Of a DNA stretch of 64,000 nt, positions 9,413 to 18,599 are shown piece after piece (position 1 is the first letter of the stretch; every line of letters starts with the position of its first letter). The position numbers were made by a program, and so were the translations under genes. Origin of the DNA: Planctomyces sp. SH-PL62. Lineage in GTDB: Bacteria; Planctomycetota; Planctomycetia; Planctomycetales; Planctomycetaceae. Location of the stretch: NCBI GenBank assembly GCA_945893045.1, contig CAMDEA010000018.1:1-64000 (forward strand). The letters are read 5' to 3'. Below the pieces are notes generated by a model, which was not told where the DNA came from, made no database searches, and worked only from the letters and a program-made list of their open reading frames with translations.

Positions 9413-11035
9413 TCACTCGGCCAGACCTTTGGCAGTCAACACCTGACGGGCAGCATCCAAAGCAGAAGCGGCGATTCCTCCGGCTTCAATCGGCGCATGA
9501 AATCGTTCGCTGAATTCCGAGGCGTGTTCCCAATGCTCACGCACCAGTTGATACACCGACCAATCGGCATCGGAAGGATCGCCGTGCCGCGACAGCAAAC
9601 GCTGCTGCACGACGTCGGCCGGAGCGTGGCACTCCAGCCAGACGGTTCGCGCGCCGCAGTCGAGCGCCAGTTGCAAGAATCTGCGGCGAAACGATTCGCG
9701 CTGGAACGTGGCATCGACGATGACGCGGCCCCCCGCCAGCAATCGCTTGCGAGCCTGGCACCAGCATTCATCGTAGGTCCGCTCGGTGCTGTCGGCCGAG
9801 TACAAGGCTGCGGTCTCGACGGACGCGGCTGATTTTGCAGCGAGTTCTTTGCGAACGACATCCGTGCGCAGCACCTCGTCGAAGTCAGCCGCACCAGCCA
9901 GCGCTCGCGCGAGTGTCGATTTGCCGGTGCCCGGCAGACCGCTGACCAACACCAAGGCCGGACGCCGATCGGGTTGCTCCAATTCCGAGAGGCACCACAG
10001 CCAGTGTGCTCGCGAGCGTGCGAGCGCCTCGTCCCGATCGGGATGCGGAATTTCAGACTCACTGCCGAGGATCGCGGCGACCTTGGCTCGCACGGCCGAG
10101 CGATACGCGGCGAACAACGGCAGCAAATCGCGGCCGGAGTCGTCTTTCGTTTCGGAGAAGTACACGTCGGCGAAGTCCCGCGCCAGATCGCGGCGGCCGG
10201 CGAACGACAACTCCATCACCAGAAACGCGATGTCGGCCACCACGTCGATGCGCCGCAAAGCGGGATCGAATTCAATGCCGTCAAGAATCACGATGTCGTT
10301 GGGGGGCGCTCGGTCGGGAAACAGAAAGACGTGCTCCAGCCGCAAGTCGCCGTGCAGATCGCGGACATGCCCTTCACTCGCACGCCGACGCAGCGTTTCG
10401 TCGTGACGTTGCAACCATTCGTCCGACAGCCTCTCCAATCGTTGCAGCACATGTGGCTCGATGACGTGCGGCTTCAGACCGCGAGCGAACTCCCAGTTTT
10501 CGCGCAGCTTGCGACGGAATTCCGCTTCCGCTTCGATCGCTTGCTCACCGACAAAACAGCATGCCTGCCGATGGATGGCCGCGATGCGCTGAGCGGCTTG
10601 GACTAAATCGCGTGGTTGCAGCAGTCCGTGTTGCAGCCGCGACCGCAGATTGGCCGACTCCGGCAGTCGCCGCATTTTCACCGCCCAATCGACGACCTGC
10701 CCGCTCCCCTCGAATCGTAATCCGTTGGCCTCGCGCGTGACTGGCACAACCCCCAGATACACGTCCGGTGCCCACGGCCGATTGATCCGTACCTCTTCAT
10801 GACAGAAGAAGTGACGCTGCTCAACCGTCGAGAAATCCAAGAACGGCAGCTTCACCGGCTTCTTCATTTTGTAGACCAGCTCACCACCGAGGAAGACCGC
10901 CGAGATGTGCGTTTGCCGCACAGTGACCACGTCCACGGGGACCGGAAACGCACACTCGCGCGACAACGATCGCACGGACTCTTCCAGCGAGAGTTCAGGC
11001 GGCGAATGCAGAGAGACCGTTTGCGGCGAGGCCAT
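9413..11035 (-). CDS. Aminoglycoside phosphotransferase-like / P-loop kinase fusion protein
   Basis: HGDLRLEHVFLFPD...ILDGIEFDP (APH-like) plus LVLVSGLPGTGKSTLARAL P-loop; ATG with RBS caggagg (RC of 11040-11046). Confidence 0.8.
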   Translation of the reverse strand: MASPQTVSLHSPPELSLEESVRSLSRECAFPVPVDVVTVRQTHISAVFLGGELVYKMKKPVKLPFLDFSTVEQRHFFCHEEVRINRPWAPDVYLGVVPVTREANGLRFEGSGQVVDWAVKMRRLPESANLRSRLQHGLLQPRDLVQAAQRIAAIHRQACCFVGEQAIEAEAEFRRKLRENWEFARGLKPHVIEPHVLQRLERLSDEWLQRHDETLRRRASEGHVRDLHGDLRLEHVFLFPDRAPPNDIVILDGIEFDPALRRIDVVADIAFLVMELSFAGRRDLARDFADVYFSETKDDSGRDLLPLFAAYRSAVRAKVAAILGSESEIPHPDRDEALARSRAHWLWCLSELEQPDRRPALVLVSGLPGTGKSTLARALAGAADFDEVLRTDVVRKELAAKSAASVETAALYSADSTERTYDECWCQARKRLLAGGRVIVDATFQRESFRRRFLQLALDCGARTVWLECHAPADVVQQRLLSRHGDPSDADWSVYQLVREHWEHASEFSERFHAPIEAGGIAASALDAARQVLTAKGLAE

Positions 11036-11089
11036 GACTCCTCCTGTTGAAAGACCAGCGAGAGCACAGTCCGGGCTTGTGAAACAAAC

Positions 11090-11192
11090 GCCACTGGGCT
11101 TGCCCCAGTGGTTCCCTCGCTTATGCACTATCCAGTTCTCTCAATGAATCTGGTAGTGCATAAGCGCGGGAACCACCCCGGCGAGCGGGGTG
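11090..11192. repeat. Compound inverted repeat
   Basis: ccagtggttccctcgcttatgcacta / tagtgcataagcgcgggaaccaccccg. Confidence 0.75.
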
Positions 11193-11335
11193 GCGGAATT
11201 CTTTGACACGCTCTCCGCGAGGCGTGTTTGCAAACATCGGTCCAAGAGTGCCGGTTCTCTCTGTTTGCCACTGGCACGGCGTTCGCGAGCCTGATGACAC
11301 CGCTCGCTGTGTGTCTTGAATCAGGAGAAAAGGCC

Positions 11336-12013
11336 ATGACTCCCCCAGTCGATCATCAGGCCGTGGAACGATTGAGATCGCAAGTTCAACAGCTCCAAGG
11401 CGAATTGGACAAAGTCGCGGAGGCACAGTGTTGGCCGCCCGCTCGCTTTTCCTGGATCGAGCATTTGATCTACGGAGCGGCACTCGGTGCCTTCGGAGCG
11501 GCGATCGCGTTGCTGGCCAACGTCATCCTCGCGCCGCTGGCGGGCAAGCATCCGCTGGAGTTGATTCGCGTGTTTCTGACATTTCCCTTAGGCGCGGAGG
11601 CACTCGCGCTGGCCGAGGCCGCTCCACACGCTCCGGTGATGCGCGATGGCATGATCCTCACGTTCGGCTGCTGCTTGTATCTCGTCACCGGCATCCTGTT
11701 CGGCATTCTGTTTCACGCCGCGATGACTCGCTTCGTGCAACCTACGCTCGGCAACCGATTGGCCATCAGCACGATTCTGGCGCTGCTGCTTTGGCAGGTT
11801 CTCTTCAATGGCCTGTTGAGTTGGTTGCAACCGTTGCTGTTTCAAGGCAACTGGATCACCAGCGGCGAATACCTGCCGTGGTGGGTCGCTGGTGCGACGC
11901 ATCTCCTCTTTGGCTGGACGATGGCATTGCTCGCCCCGATGGCCAGATACGTCCCCTATCGATCACGAGTTGTGGCGGAGGAAGAAGTTCCGCTGCTCGG
12001 CCCAGGTGGATGA
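11336..12013 (+). CDS. Hypothetical multi-pass membrane protein
   Basis: ATG preceded by aggagaaaa; several hydrophobic helices. Confidence 0.6.
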   Translation: MTPPVDHQAVERLRSQVQQLQGELDKVAEAQCWPPARFSWIEHLIYGAALGAFGAAIALLANVILAPLAGKHPLELIRVFLTFPLGAEALALAEAAPHAPVMRDGMILTFGCCLYLVTGILFGILFHAAMTRFVQPTLGNRLAISTILALLLWQVLFNGLLSWLQPLLFQGNWITSGEYLPWWVAGATHLLFGWTMALLAPMARYVPYRSRVVAEEEVPLLGPGG

Positions 12014-12028
12014 TCGCTCGTCGGAGAC

Positions 12029-12598
12029 TCACTTCTTTCCGATCGGAATGGCGATGACCAATCCGGCTGCTCGGTTCTTGAGGTTGGTCCGGTTTGGCAC
12101 ATGGCACTTGAGGCATTCGGAGGTCAGTGTGATTAGGCCCACATGCCGATAGAGGCCAGCTTCCACAAGCTCGTATTCTTCCGCTCCCGACGCGAGGGCA
12201 CTGACGGCTTTCTTCTCGAAGTCGTTCTGCGGAATGTGGTCCTGGTTCATGGCCAGTGCGTTGACGGCCAGCCAATGGATTTCGACTTTCTGGTGGTCAG
12301 CCAGTTCGCGAAAGACCTTTTTGAACGTGCGGGCCGGGATCGGAAGTTTTTCATCCTCGCGGTAATACTCGTGATGGACGACTTGCAGCGTCGCTTGAAT
12401 GGTTTCGTAGAGCAGCCGCGCACGGCCACGGGCTTCGTCCACAGAAGGCAAAGGTGCGGCGGTCGTCTCTGCGGTTGGCTGTCCGTTTGAGACTTCGCTC
12501 GAATTGCCTGGCGGCGTCGCATCAGCCCCGATGGTTGCCAGCACGAGGCCAGTCGCCAGCAACAGCACCACCCAGATTGTCTGGAAATGTCGGTTCAT
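12029..12598 (-). CDS. DUF3365/Tll0287-like heme-binding protein
   Basis: Signal peptide MNRHFQTIWVVLLLATG; GLYRHVGLITLTSECLKCHVPN. Confidence 0.7.
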   Translation of the reverse strand: MNRHFQTIWVVLLLATGLVLATIGADATPPGNSSEVSNGQPTAETTAAPLPSVDEARGRARLLYETIQATLQVVHHEYYREDEKLPIPARTFKKVFRELADHQKVEIHWLAVNALAMNQDHIPQNDFEKKAVSALASGAEEYELVEAGLYRHVGLITLTSECLKCHVPNRTNLKNRAAGLVIAIPIGKK

Positions 12599-12660
12599 GA
12601 TTGAGCTCAATTCATTGGTGGTTCTGCGAGAAAGCCTGGCCATTTCCGTCTGAGCCACGC

Positions 12661-13242
12661 TCACTCCGCGTTGACGGGAATGCGGATGACCAGCCCGGCA
12701 AACTTGGGAGATGTCGAAGGGGATGAGAACTGATTGGTGTGGCAACTGACACATCCGCCTCCCAGAGAGATGCGGCCGGCACGTTGGTAATACCCCTTCT
12801 CGACAAGTTCGAAATCCTCTTTGCCGGCGGCGATCGCTTTGGCCGCCTGCTTTTCAAACTCGGTCTGAGGCTCGTGGTGGATGCTCATCGCTTTGGTGTT
12901 TACCGAAATCCATCTCGCCTTTGTTCCCGACTGCCGGGCCATCTCGGCGAAGACGTCTTCCATTGCGCGGGCCGGCAGGACGGATCGCTCGGCGCGGAAG
13001 AAGTGGTGGTGCATCACCTCCAATGTGGCGTCGTAGATGTCGTGCATCAGCTTGGCACGCTCACGCGCCGCCGCGACGGACACGCGATGCTTGGGATCCG
13101 ACGGCGTCTCGGCAGGAGCCTGTTGATTGTCCTGCGGCCGGTCGGCCGCGTCTTTCGCGGGCTCGTCAGACAAAGCCAGCGTGACGCAGAGCGCCCCGGC
13201 GGCGGCGATGGCACACAGACTGACATAGAATCGTGATTTCAT
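12661..13242 (-). CDS. DUF3365/Tll0287-like heme-binding protein (tandem paralog)
   Basis: GYYQRAGRISLGGGCVSCHTNQ; colinear with the preceding gene. Confidence 0.7.
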   Translation of the reverse strand: MKSRFYVSLCAIAAAGALCVTLALSDEPAKDAADRPQDNQQAPAETPSDPKHRVSVAAARERAKLMHDIYDATLEVMHHHFFRAERSVLPARAMEDVFAEMARQSGTKARWISVNTKAMSIHHEPQTEFEKQAAKAIAAGKEDFELVEKGYYQRAGRISLGGGCVSCHTNQFSSPSTSPKFAGLVIRIPVNAE

Positions 13243-13293
13243 CAGGCAACTCCTCGTAACGAATTGGGGCTGGCGAATTTTCCGGTCTCAGAG

Positions 13294-13357
13294 ATGTAAC
13301 CCGCAGCGTGAGCAAGGGAGTGACGCGACAGACCCTCGCTGACGCTTCGGGTTACAT
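13294..13357. repeat. Inverted repeat
   Basis: atgtaacccgcagcgtgagcaaggg / ccctcgctgacgcttcgggttacat. Confidence 0.8.
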
Positions 13358-13426
13358 AGCGGCGCATCCTTCGCAGATTGAAACATTGGCCTGCCCTCGT
13401 AACGAACTCGGCATCGGTGATACGCG

Positions 13427-14257
13427 TCAATGATACAGGAAAATCGGGACCGGGCACTGCTCCAGCAGGCGGCGCGTCACCGAACCAAACAGTACCTCAC
13501 GCAGAAAGTTTTGCCCAAAAGTTCCCATGACTAACAGGCCGGTCGGATACAGCGCCAGGTGATCCAGAAGCACGGCGGCCGGTTCTTCCGCAGAAGTAAT
13601 GGGGACCGCTTTGGCTGCGACGCCATGTCGCTTGAGGAAGTCGACGGCGCGATCCACTCGGCGAGTCGCTGTCACATATTGTTCTGCGGCACCCACGACC
13701 CGAACTTGCCGATCGACGGCAAGCCCTGATTGAGCAAACGCCTGGACCGTGCGAGCCGCCTGCAAGCTGCCGTCATAAGCAATCACGACATCTGTCTCGG
13801 AGGTCGGACGATCCGGAACCACGACCAATGGACGAGGACAGTGCTTCACAATCCCCACCAATTGATCGGTGGTCAGTCCGCCCAGCGCCGGGCGCGACTG
13901 CGGGCAATCGAGCAGGACGAGGTCGCAACGTTGCGCCTCGCGAGCGATCACGTCCGCCGGTCGGCCTTCTTCGTCCAACAACTGGCTGGCGACGTTGGCT
14001 TGTGTGCAGAGACTCCGAAAGCGATCGCGAGCTCGCCCCAGTCTTAACCGAGCATCCTCCAGGATTTTCTGATCTTGCTGTTCCTTCGCGGACATGCCGG
14101 TCATCGGAACGGGCTCAGTGCCACACAAATGATCGACATCCACGACACTCAGCCCGATACACAGGGCTTCGTGCGATCCCGCCCAATGCCGAGCCAAATC
14201 GGACGCTTGGTAGGCACCTCGCGCATCGTTGAGCAAAACCAATAGGCTCTTGAGCAT
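13427..14257 (-). CDS. Universal stress protein family (two UspA-like halves)
   Basis: MLKSLLVLLNDARGAYQASDLARHW...; C-terminal LLVMGTFGQNFLREVLFGSVTRRLLEQCPVPIFLYH. Confidence 0.8.
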   Translation of the reverse strand: MLKSLLVLLNDARGAYQASDLARHWAGSHEALCIGLSVVDVDHLCGTEPVPMTGMSAKEQQDQKILEDARLRLGRARDRFRSLCTQANVASQLLDEEGRPADVIAREAQRCDLVLLDCPQSRPALGGLTTDQLVGIVKHCPRPLVVVPDRPTSETDVVIAYDGSLQAARTVQAFAQSGLAVDRQVRVVGAAEQYVTATRRVDRAVDFLKRHGVAAKAVPITSAEEPAAVLLDHLALYPTGLLVMGTFGQNFLREVLFGSVTRRLLEQCPVPIFLYH

Positions 14258-14425
14258 CGCAGAGTTCCTCATCCCACGAGGGCTTCGGGGCCGCCATCGG
14301 CCAGAAGGGACCAAACCCCACGGCATCATCCTGAAATCGCCGTGCCATCGCGGATCAATCACGACGATCTCGTCGCCCGCGCTCATGGTCCGCACGCGGC
14401 ACGCGAGTTGCCTCAAGTCACAAGA

Positions 14426-14524
14426 AAGGGGTCGTGCGGTCAAAATTCAAAATTGGCGGCCATGATCGTGGGACAATGCGAAATGCTCACGCCGCCAATT
14501 TTGAATTTTGAACGCACGACCCTT
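14426..14524. repeat. Inverted-repeat element, same family as position 1-48
   Basis: aaggggtcgtgcggtcaaaattcaaaattggcggc / gccgccaattttgaattttgaacgcacgaccctt. Confidence 0.85.
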
Positions 14525-14568
14525 CACTCCGATTCGGGATCGCTGAGCCGTCGCATCAAGGAACCAAG

Positions 14569-14925
14569 ATGCTTTTGCAATCGGGAGACAAGCTGCTCGT
14601 CGTTCATCGTCGCCTGTTTGAACGGGACAGCAGCCGTTTTTTCGTCGGTCATGTCGAGGCGTATGAAGCCGGTGTCGTGCGGGTCACGGGTTACACGTTC
14701 ATTCGCGAGCCCGTGGCGGGCACTGTGTCACGCAAGAACGACGTGCGCACGAAGCTCTTTTCGTTGTCGTCCGGTGCGTTGATGGTCTATGTGCTGCCTC
14801 GCGACCTGAAGGTCGAGTCCGTGCAGTTGGTGGCCGAGGAATCCAATCTCGCTCTGACCTGTGACCACAAGTTTCGCATGGATCTTTCGGAGTGGGCGCA
14901 TTCCGCCTACATGAGGATCGGTTGA
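14569..14925 (+). CDS. Hypothetical protein
   Basis: 118 aa ORF, ATG preceded by aaggaacc. Confidence 0.5.
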   Translation: MLLQSGDKLLVVHRRLFERDSSRFFVGHVEAYEAGVVRVTGYTFIREPVAGTVSRKNDVRTKLFSLSSGALMVYVLPRDLKVESVQLVAEESNLALTCDHKFRMDLSEWAHSAYMRIG

Positions 14926-14954
14926 ATCGAACTGAGCTTGTTCCGCACAGATTG

Positions 14955-15719
14955 ATGGAAGGTGACGCCGCTGTGAGTCAGAGCCGTCTTTGCCGCCATT
15001 CGGAGTTCCGCGCCCCGCAGCGCATCTTGTTCGTCGCTTTCGCCGTCGCGAGTCTTGCGGTCAATTCGTCCGGTGCCGACGAATATGGGCGAGTACGCGG
15101 CCGCGTGCGCTTTCAGGGAGAAGTTCCCAAATCCGCAACGACGGACGAAACAGGTCGGAAGCGACCTCTCTTCGAGGTGCATCCGCAGACCCTTGGGCTG
15201 CGAAACGCGGTCGTGTATTGGATCGACGCGCCAGCGGATGTCTCACCAAATGATGCCCAAGACCTGCCGGTTGTGGTCGTTGATCAAAAGGATTCCATCT
15301 TCTTGCCGCATGTGGTTTCGGTGCGGAGCGGCCAGCCCGTGAAGTTCACAAATTCCGACAGCGTGAATCACAACGTGCGCACAACAGCGTTTGAGGCGAA
15401 GAATCAATTCAACGTCTACACCACATCGGGCCATGAATACTTGCATCGCTTCGTGACGGACAAGAAGCAGCGGCCGACTCGATTGGGCTGCGACATTCAT
15501 CCCTGGATGAGCGGTTGGATCTTTGCGTTCGACCATCCGCATCATGCGGTGACGGATGCCGAGGGCCGGTTTGAACTGCCCCACCTTCCGGCCGGCAAAC
15601 AGCGGCTCGCGATTCGCCAACCGGACGGTCAAGCCCGCCGCGATGTCACTGTGGAAGTCGTCGCCGGAACAACGACAACGCTCGATGTGATTTTTCGCGA
15701 CGCGGATCTGCTGCGTTAG
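14955..15719 (+). CDS. Cupredoxin-like secreted protein with C-terminal carboxypeptidase-regulatory-like domain
   Basis: VSVRSGQPVKFTNSDSVNHNVRT...LGCDIHPWMSGWIFAFDHPHHAVTDAEGRFELPHLPAGKQ. Confidence 0.75.
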   Translation: MEGDAAVSQSRLCRHSEFRAPQRILFVAFAVASLAVNSSGADEYGRVRGRVRFQGEVPKSATTDETGRKRPLFEVHPQTLGLRNAVVYWIDAPADVSPNDAQDLPVVVVDQKDSIFLPHVVSVRSGQPVKFTNSDSVNHNVRTTAFEAKNQFNVYTTSGHEYLHRFVTDKKQRPTRLGCDIHPWMSGWIFAFDHPHHAVTDAEGRFELPHLPAGKQRLAIRQPDGQARRDVTVEVVAGTTTTLDVIFRDADLLR

Positions 15720-15945
15720 CCTGACGGGAAGAGGCGCGAAAGATCATTGCTTGTGGATTGCGATGAGCCCCCCATCTCCGAATCGATTCCTAACTCGGCA
15801 GTCCCTCTCATCAAAGACTGGACCCGCATCACCAGGCGCGCGGACAAACGTGCGTCAACGGCCAGGGTGTGCCACTTTCGCACAGGAGTGACCGTGCTGG
15901 CGAAGTCCCGCGCGGTTTCCGACTTCACCAACTTTGGACCGGTCA

Positions 15946-16072
15946 GGGGGCAGGTCTTCAAATTTCATTTTTGGCGTCGCGAAAGGTGTGCGATGTGGAT
16001 TGGAACGGCGGTGTGAGAAATGAGTCAGGGGTGTATCGCAAGGCCAAAAATGAAATTTGAAGACCTGACCCC
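15946..16072. repeat. MITE/REP-like inverted-repeat element (copy A)
   Basis: caggtcttcaaatttcatttttggc / gccaaaaatgaaatttgaagacctg; homologous in reverse orientation to 37505-37630. Confidence 0.85.
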
Positions 16073-16148
16073 GGCTCAAGGCGACTCACTGGATGCTTCG
16101 ATGCCGCGGACGACATGCGGCACATGACTTGCCTCCAGTCGCAACATC

Positions 16149-18053
16149 ATGGAGCACTATCGGGTGGAAGTACCGACCGACGATTACTGGCGTCGGCAGA
16201 TCAAGTGCCAGGAGGCTTGCCCCGTGCATACGGATGCGCGCGGTTATGTGCGCGCCATCGCGGACGGACGATTTGAAGACGCCTACTTGATCGCTCGCGG
16301 GCCGAATCCGCTCGCTTCCATCTGTGGCCGAGTCTGCGGCGCGCCGTGCGAGGCGGCCTGTCGGCGGAAAGAGATCGACCAGGCGGTGTCGATCCGGGCG
16401 CTCAAGCGGTTCGTCACCGATCGCTTCGGCGGTCATGCGGATCAAGAGCGAACTGGGCAAGACAAGGGGCTGATTCAACGGCTCATCGAGCATGTGCGGC
16501 AGCGCGAGAGTTCACGGTCGGAAGAGCTGTCTGGTTTCCGTTCATTCCTCTCAGATCAAATGCTGCCCAAGAATGCGGACGGCGAGAAGATTGCGATCAT
16601 CGGTTCGGGGCCAGCGGGATTGGCGGCGGCGCATGATTTAGCGTTGCTCGGGTTTCGACCAACCGTGTTTGAGATGGAGCCGGTGCCGGCGGGCATGCTG
16701 GCGGTCGGCATCCCGGAATACCGCCTGCCGCGCGATTTGATCGCGGCCGAGGTTGAACTCATTCGTTCGCTCGGCGTCGAGTTCCGTTGCAACACGCGCG
16801 TCGGACAGGACATCTCGTTCGAGGAAATTCGACGGACGCACAAGGCGACCATCATCGCCGTGGGTCTCAAGAAGTCGCGCGGTCTGCCGATCCCCGGAGC
16901 CAACGGCAAGGGGATTCTCGGTGGCGTCGAACTCCTGCGCGACGTGGCGTTGAAACGGCCGGTCGAACTGCATGGCGATATTGTCGTCGTCGGTGGTGGC
17001 AACGTGGCCTACGACATCGCCCGCACGGTGATTCGCCAGCTTGGGATCGACATTTCTCGTACCGCGCTGAGGCAGGCGGGCGTGCGATCGGTGCATCTTT
17101 GCAGCTTGGAAAGTCTCGACGAGATGCCGGCCGATGATGCGGAGATTCTCGAAGGAGACGAAGAAGGAGTCATCCGGCACAACAGCCTCGGACCGAAAGA
17201 AATCCTGCTCGATGACGATGGCTGCGTGAAAGCCATCGTGTTTCAGCGTTGCACGCGAGTCTTCGATGAGCAGCGGCGGTTCGCTCCGCAGTTTGATCCA
17301 ACCGACCTCACGACCATTCACGCCAACACGGTCCTTTGGGGAGTCGGACAGCAACCCGACTTGTCGTTCGCCGATGGCGAGAGCGACATCCAGCGGACGG
17401 ATCGCGGGCTGATTCAGTGCGATGCTGCGACGAACTCAACCTCGGCCCCGGATGTCTTCATTGCGGGGGACGTGGCGTATGGGCCGAAGCTACTCATTCA
17501 CGCGGTCGCCAGCGGCAAGCAAGCGGCTCGCGCGGTGTATGAATTTGTGCGCGGCGAGAAGTTGGTCGAGGACGTGCAACTCGTGCATCTCGAAATTCCC
17601 GATTACCTGCGCGAGCAAGACTACGAAAAGCTGCAACGCACGCCGCTCGGAGTCTTCGACGTCAGCGAGCGGCGACACAGCCAGACGGCTCAGGTCGAAC
17701 GCGGTTACGGCGAACGTGAGGCGGTGCGCGAGGCGTGTCGCTGTCTCGATTGCGGAGTGAACACAATCTTCGATTCGGATAAGTGCATCCTTTGCGGCGG
17801 CTGCGCGGATGTCTGCCCGGAGACCTGTCTCGAATTGGTGTCGATTGATCGGTTGGAAGGAGGCGACGACTTTCGGCAGGCATTGGAACAGCGAATGCAA
17901 GGAGACGAAGACGAATCGTTCTCAGCGATTGTCAAAGACGAGACGAAGTGCATTCGGTGTGCGTTGTGCGCCGATCGCTGCCCGGTGGGAGCGATCACGA
18001 TGGAACGAGTGTTGACGACGAGTTGTTGGTCTCTCGCCGGAGCAACGTCATGA
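16149..18053 (+). CDS. NAD(P)/FAD-dependent oxidoreductase, glutamate synthase small-subunit-like, with C-terminal 2x[4Fe-4S] ferredoxin
   Basis: CQEACPVHTDARGYV, ICGRVCGAPCEAACRR, IAIIGSGPAGLAAAHDL, CILCGGCADVCPETC, CIRCALCADRCPVGA. Confidence 0.85.
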   Translation: MEHYRVEVPTDDYWRRQIKCQEACPVHTDARGYVRAIADGRFEDAYLIARGPNPLASICGRVCGAPCEAACRRKEIDQAVSIRALKRFVTDRFGGHADQERTGQDKGLIQRLIEHVRQRESSRSEELSGFRSFLSDQMLPKNADGEKIAIIGSGPAGLAAAHDLALLGFRPTVFEMEPVPAGMLAVGIPEYRLPRDLIAAEVELIRSLGVEFRCNTRVGQDISFEEIRRTHKATIIAVGLKKSRGLPIPGANGKGILGGVELLRDVALKRPVELHGDIVVVGGGNVAYDIARTVIRQLGIDISRTALRQAGVRSVHLCSLESLDEMPADDAEILEGDEEGVIRHNSLGPKEILLDDDGCVKAIVFQRCTRVFDEQRRFAPQFDPTDLTTIHANTVLWGVGQQPDLSFADGESDIQRTDRGLIQCDAATNSTSAPDVFIAGDVAYGPKLLIHAVASGKQAARAVYEFVRGEKLVEDVQLVHLEIPDYLREQDYEKLQRTPLGVFDVSERRHSQTAQVERGYGEREAVREACRCLDCGVNTIFDSDKCILCGGCADVCPETCLELVSIDRLEGGDDFRQALEQRMQGDEDESFSAIVKDETKCIRCALCADRCPVGAITMERVLTTSCWSLAGATS

Positions 18054-18553
18054 ATCAGGAGTCATTGATGCACGGCGATGTCAGCGAAAGCCGACGCTTC
18101 GAGAAACCTGTCGAGCGTCGCGACTTCCTCGGCCTGACAGCGATTGGTTCCGCAGCGGGAGCGTTAGCCATCGCCGGTTTGGGAGCCGCGCGATTGCCGA
18201 TGCCATCCGTGTTTCCAGAGTCCAACAGCCGAGTGAAGCTCGGCCCGATCGAACGTTTCCTGTCCACGCAGATCACTGCCGTTCCTGACCAACGGCTGTG
18301 GATCTACGTGGACGGGGACGGCCTCTTCGCGATCTCGGCCGTCTGCACCCACCTGGGATGTCTGGTTTCGAGCAATGGAGACGAGGGTTTCTTTTGTCCG
18401 TGCCACGGCAGTCGCTTCGACGTACTGGGCAAGGTCACCGGCGGCCCCGCCCCCAAGCCGTTGATGTATCTCGAACTGAGCCTCTCGCCCGACGGCCAAT
18501 TGGTCGTGGACAAACAAAAAACTGTCGCCGCCACCGAGCGGCTGAAAGCCTGA
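18050..18553 (+). CDS. Rieske [2Fe-2S] protein (second in window)
   Basis: ERRDFLGLTAIGSAAG; CTHLGCLVSSNGDEGFFCPCHGSRFD; ATG overlaps upstream TGA. Confidence 0.88.
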   Translation: MNQESLMHGDVSESRRFEKPVERRDFLGLTAIGSAAGALAIAGLGAARLPMPSVFPESNSRVKLGPIERFLSTQITAVPDQRLWIYVDGDGLFAISAVCTHLGCLVSSNGDEGFFCPCHGSRFDVLGKVTGGPAPKPLMYLELSLSPDGQLVVDKQKTVAATERLKA

Positions 18554-18599
18554 CCGCGAGCAACAACTGTGTGTGATCTGTCTTTTCAAGGAGTCTGTG

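Noticed and set aside
15747-16016. 89-aa plus-strand ORF between the cupredoxin gene and the oxidoreductase
   Set aside because: Runs into the MITE-like repeat, with no motifs and no RBS; probably non-coding.
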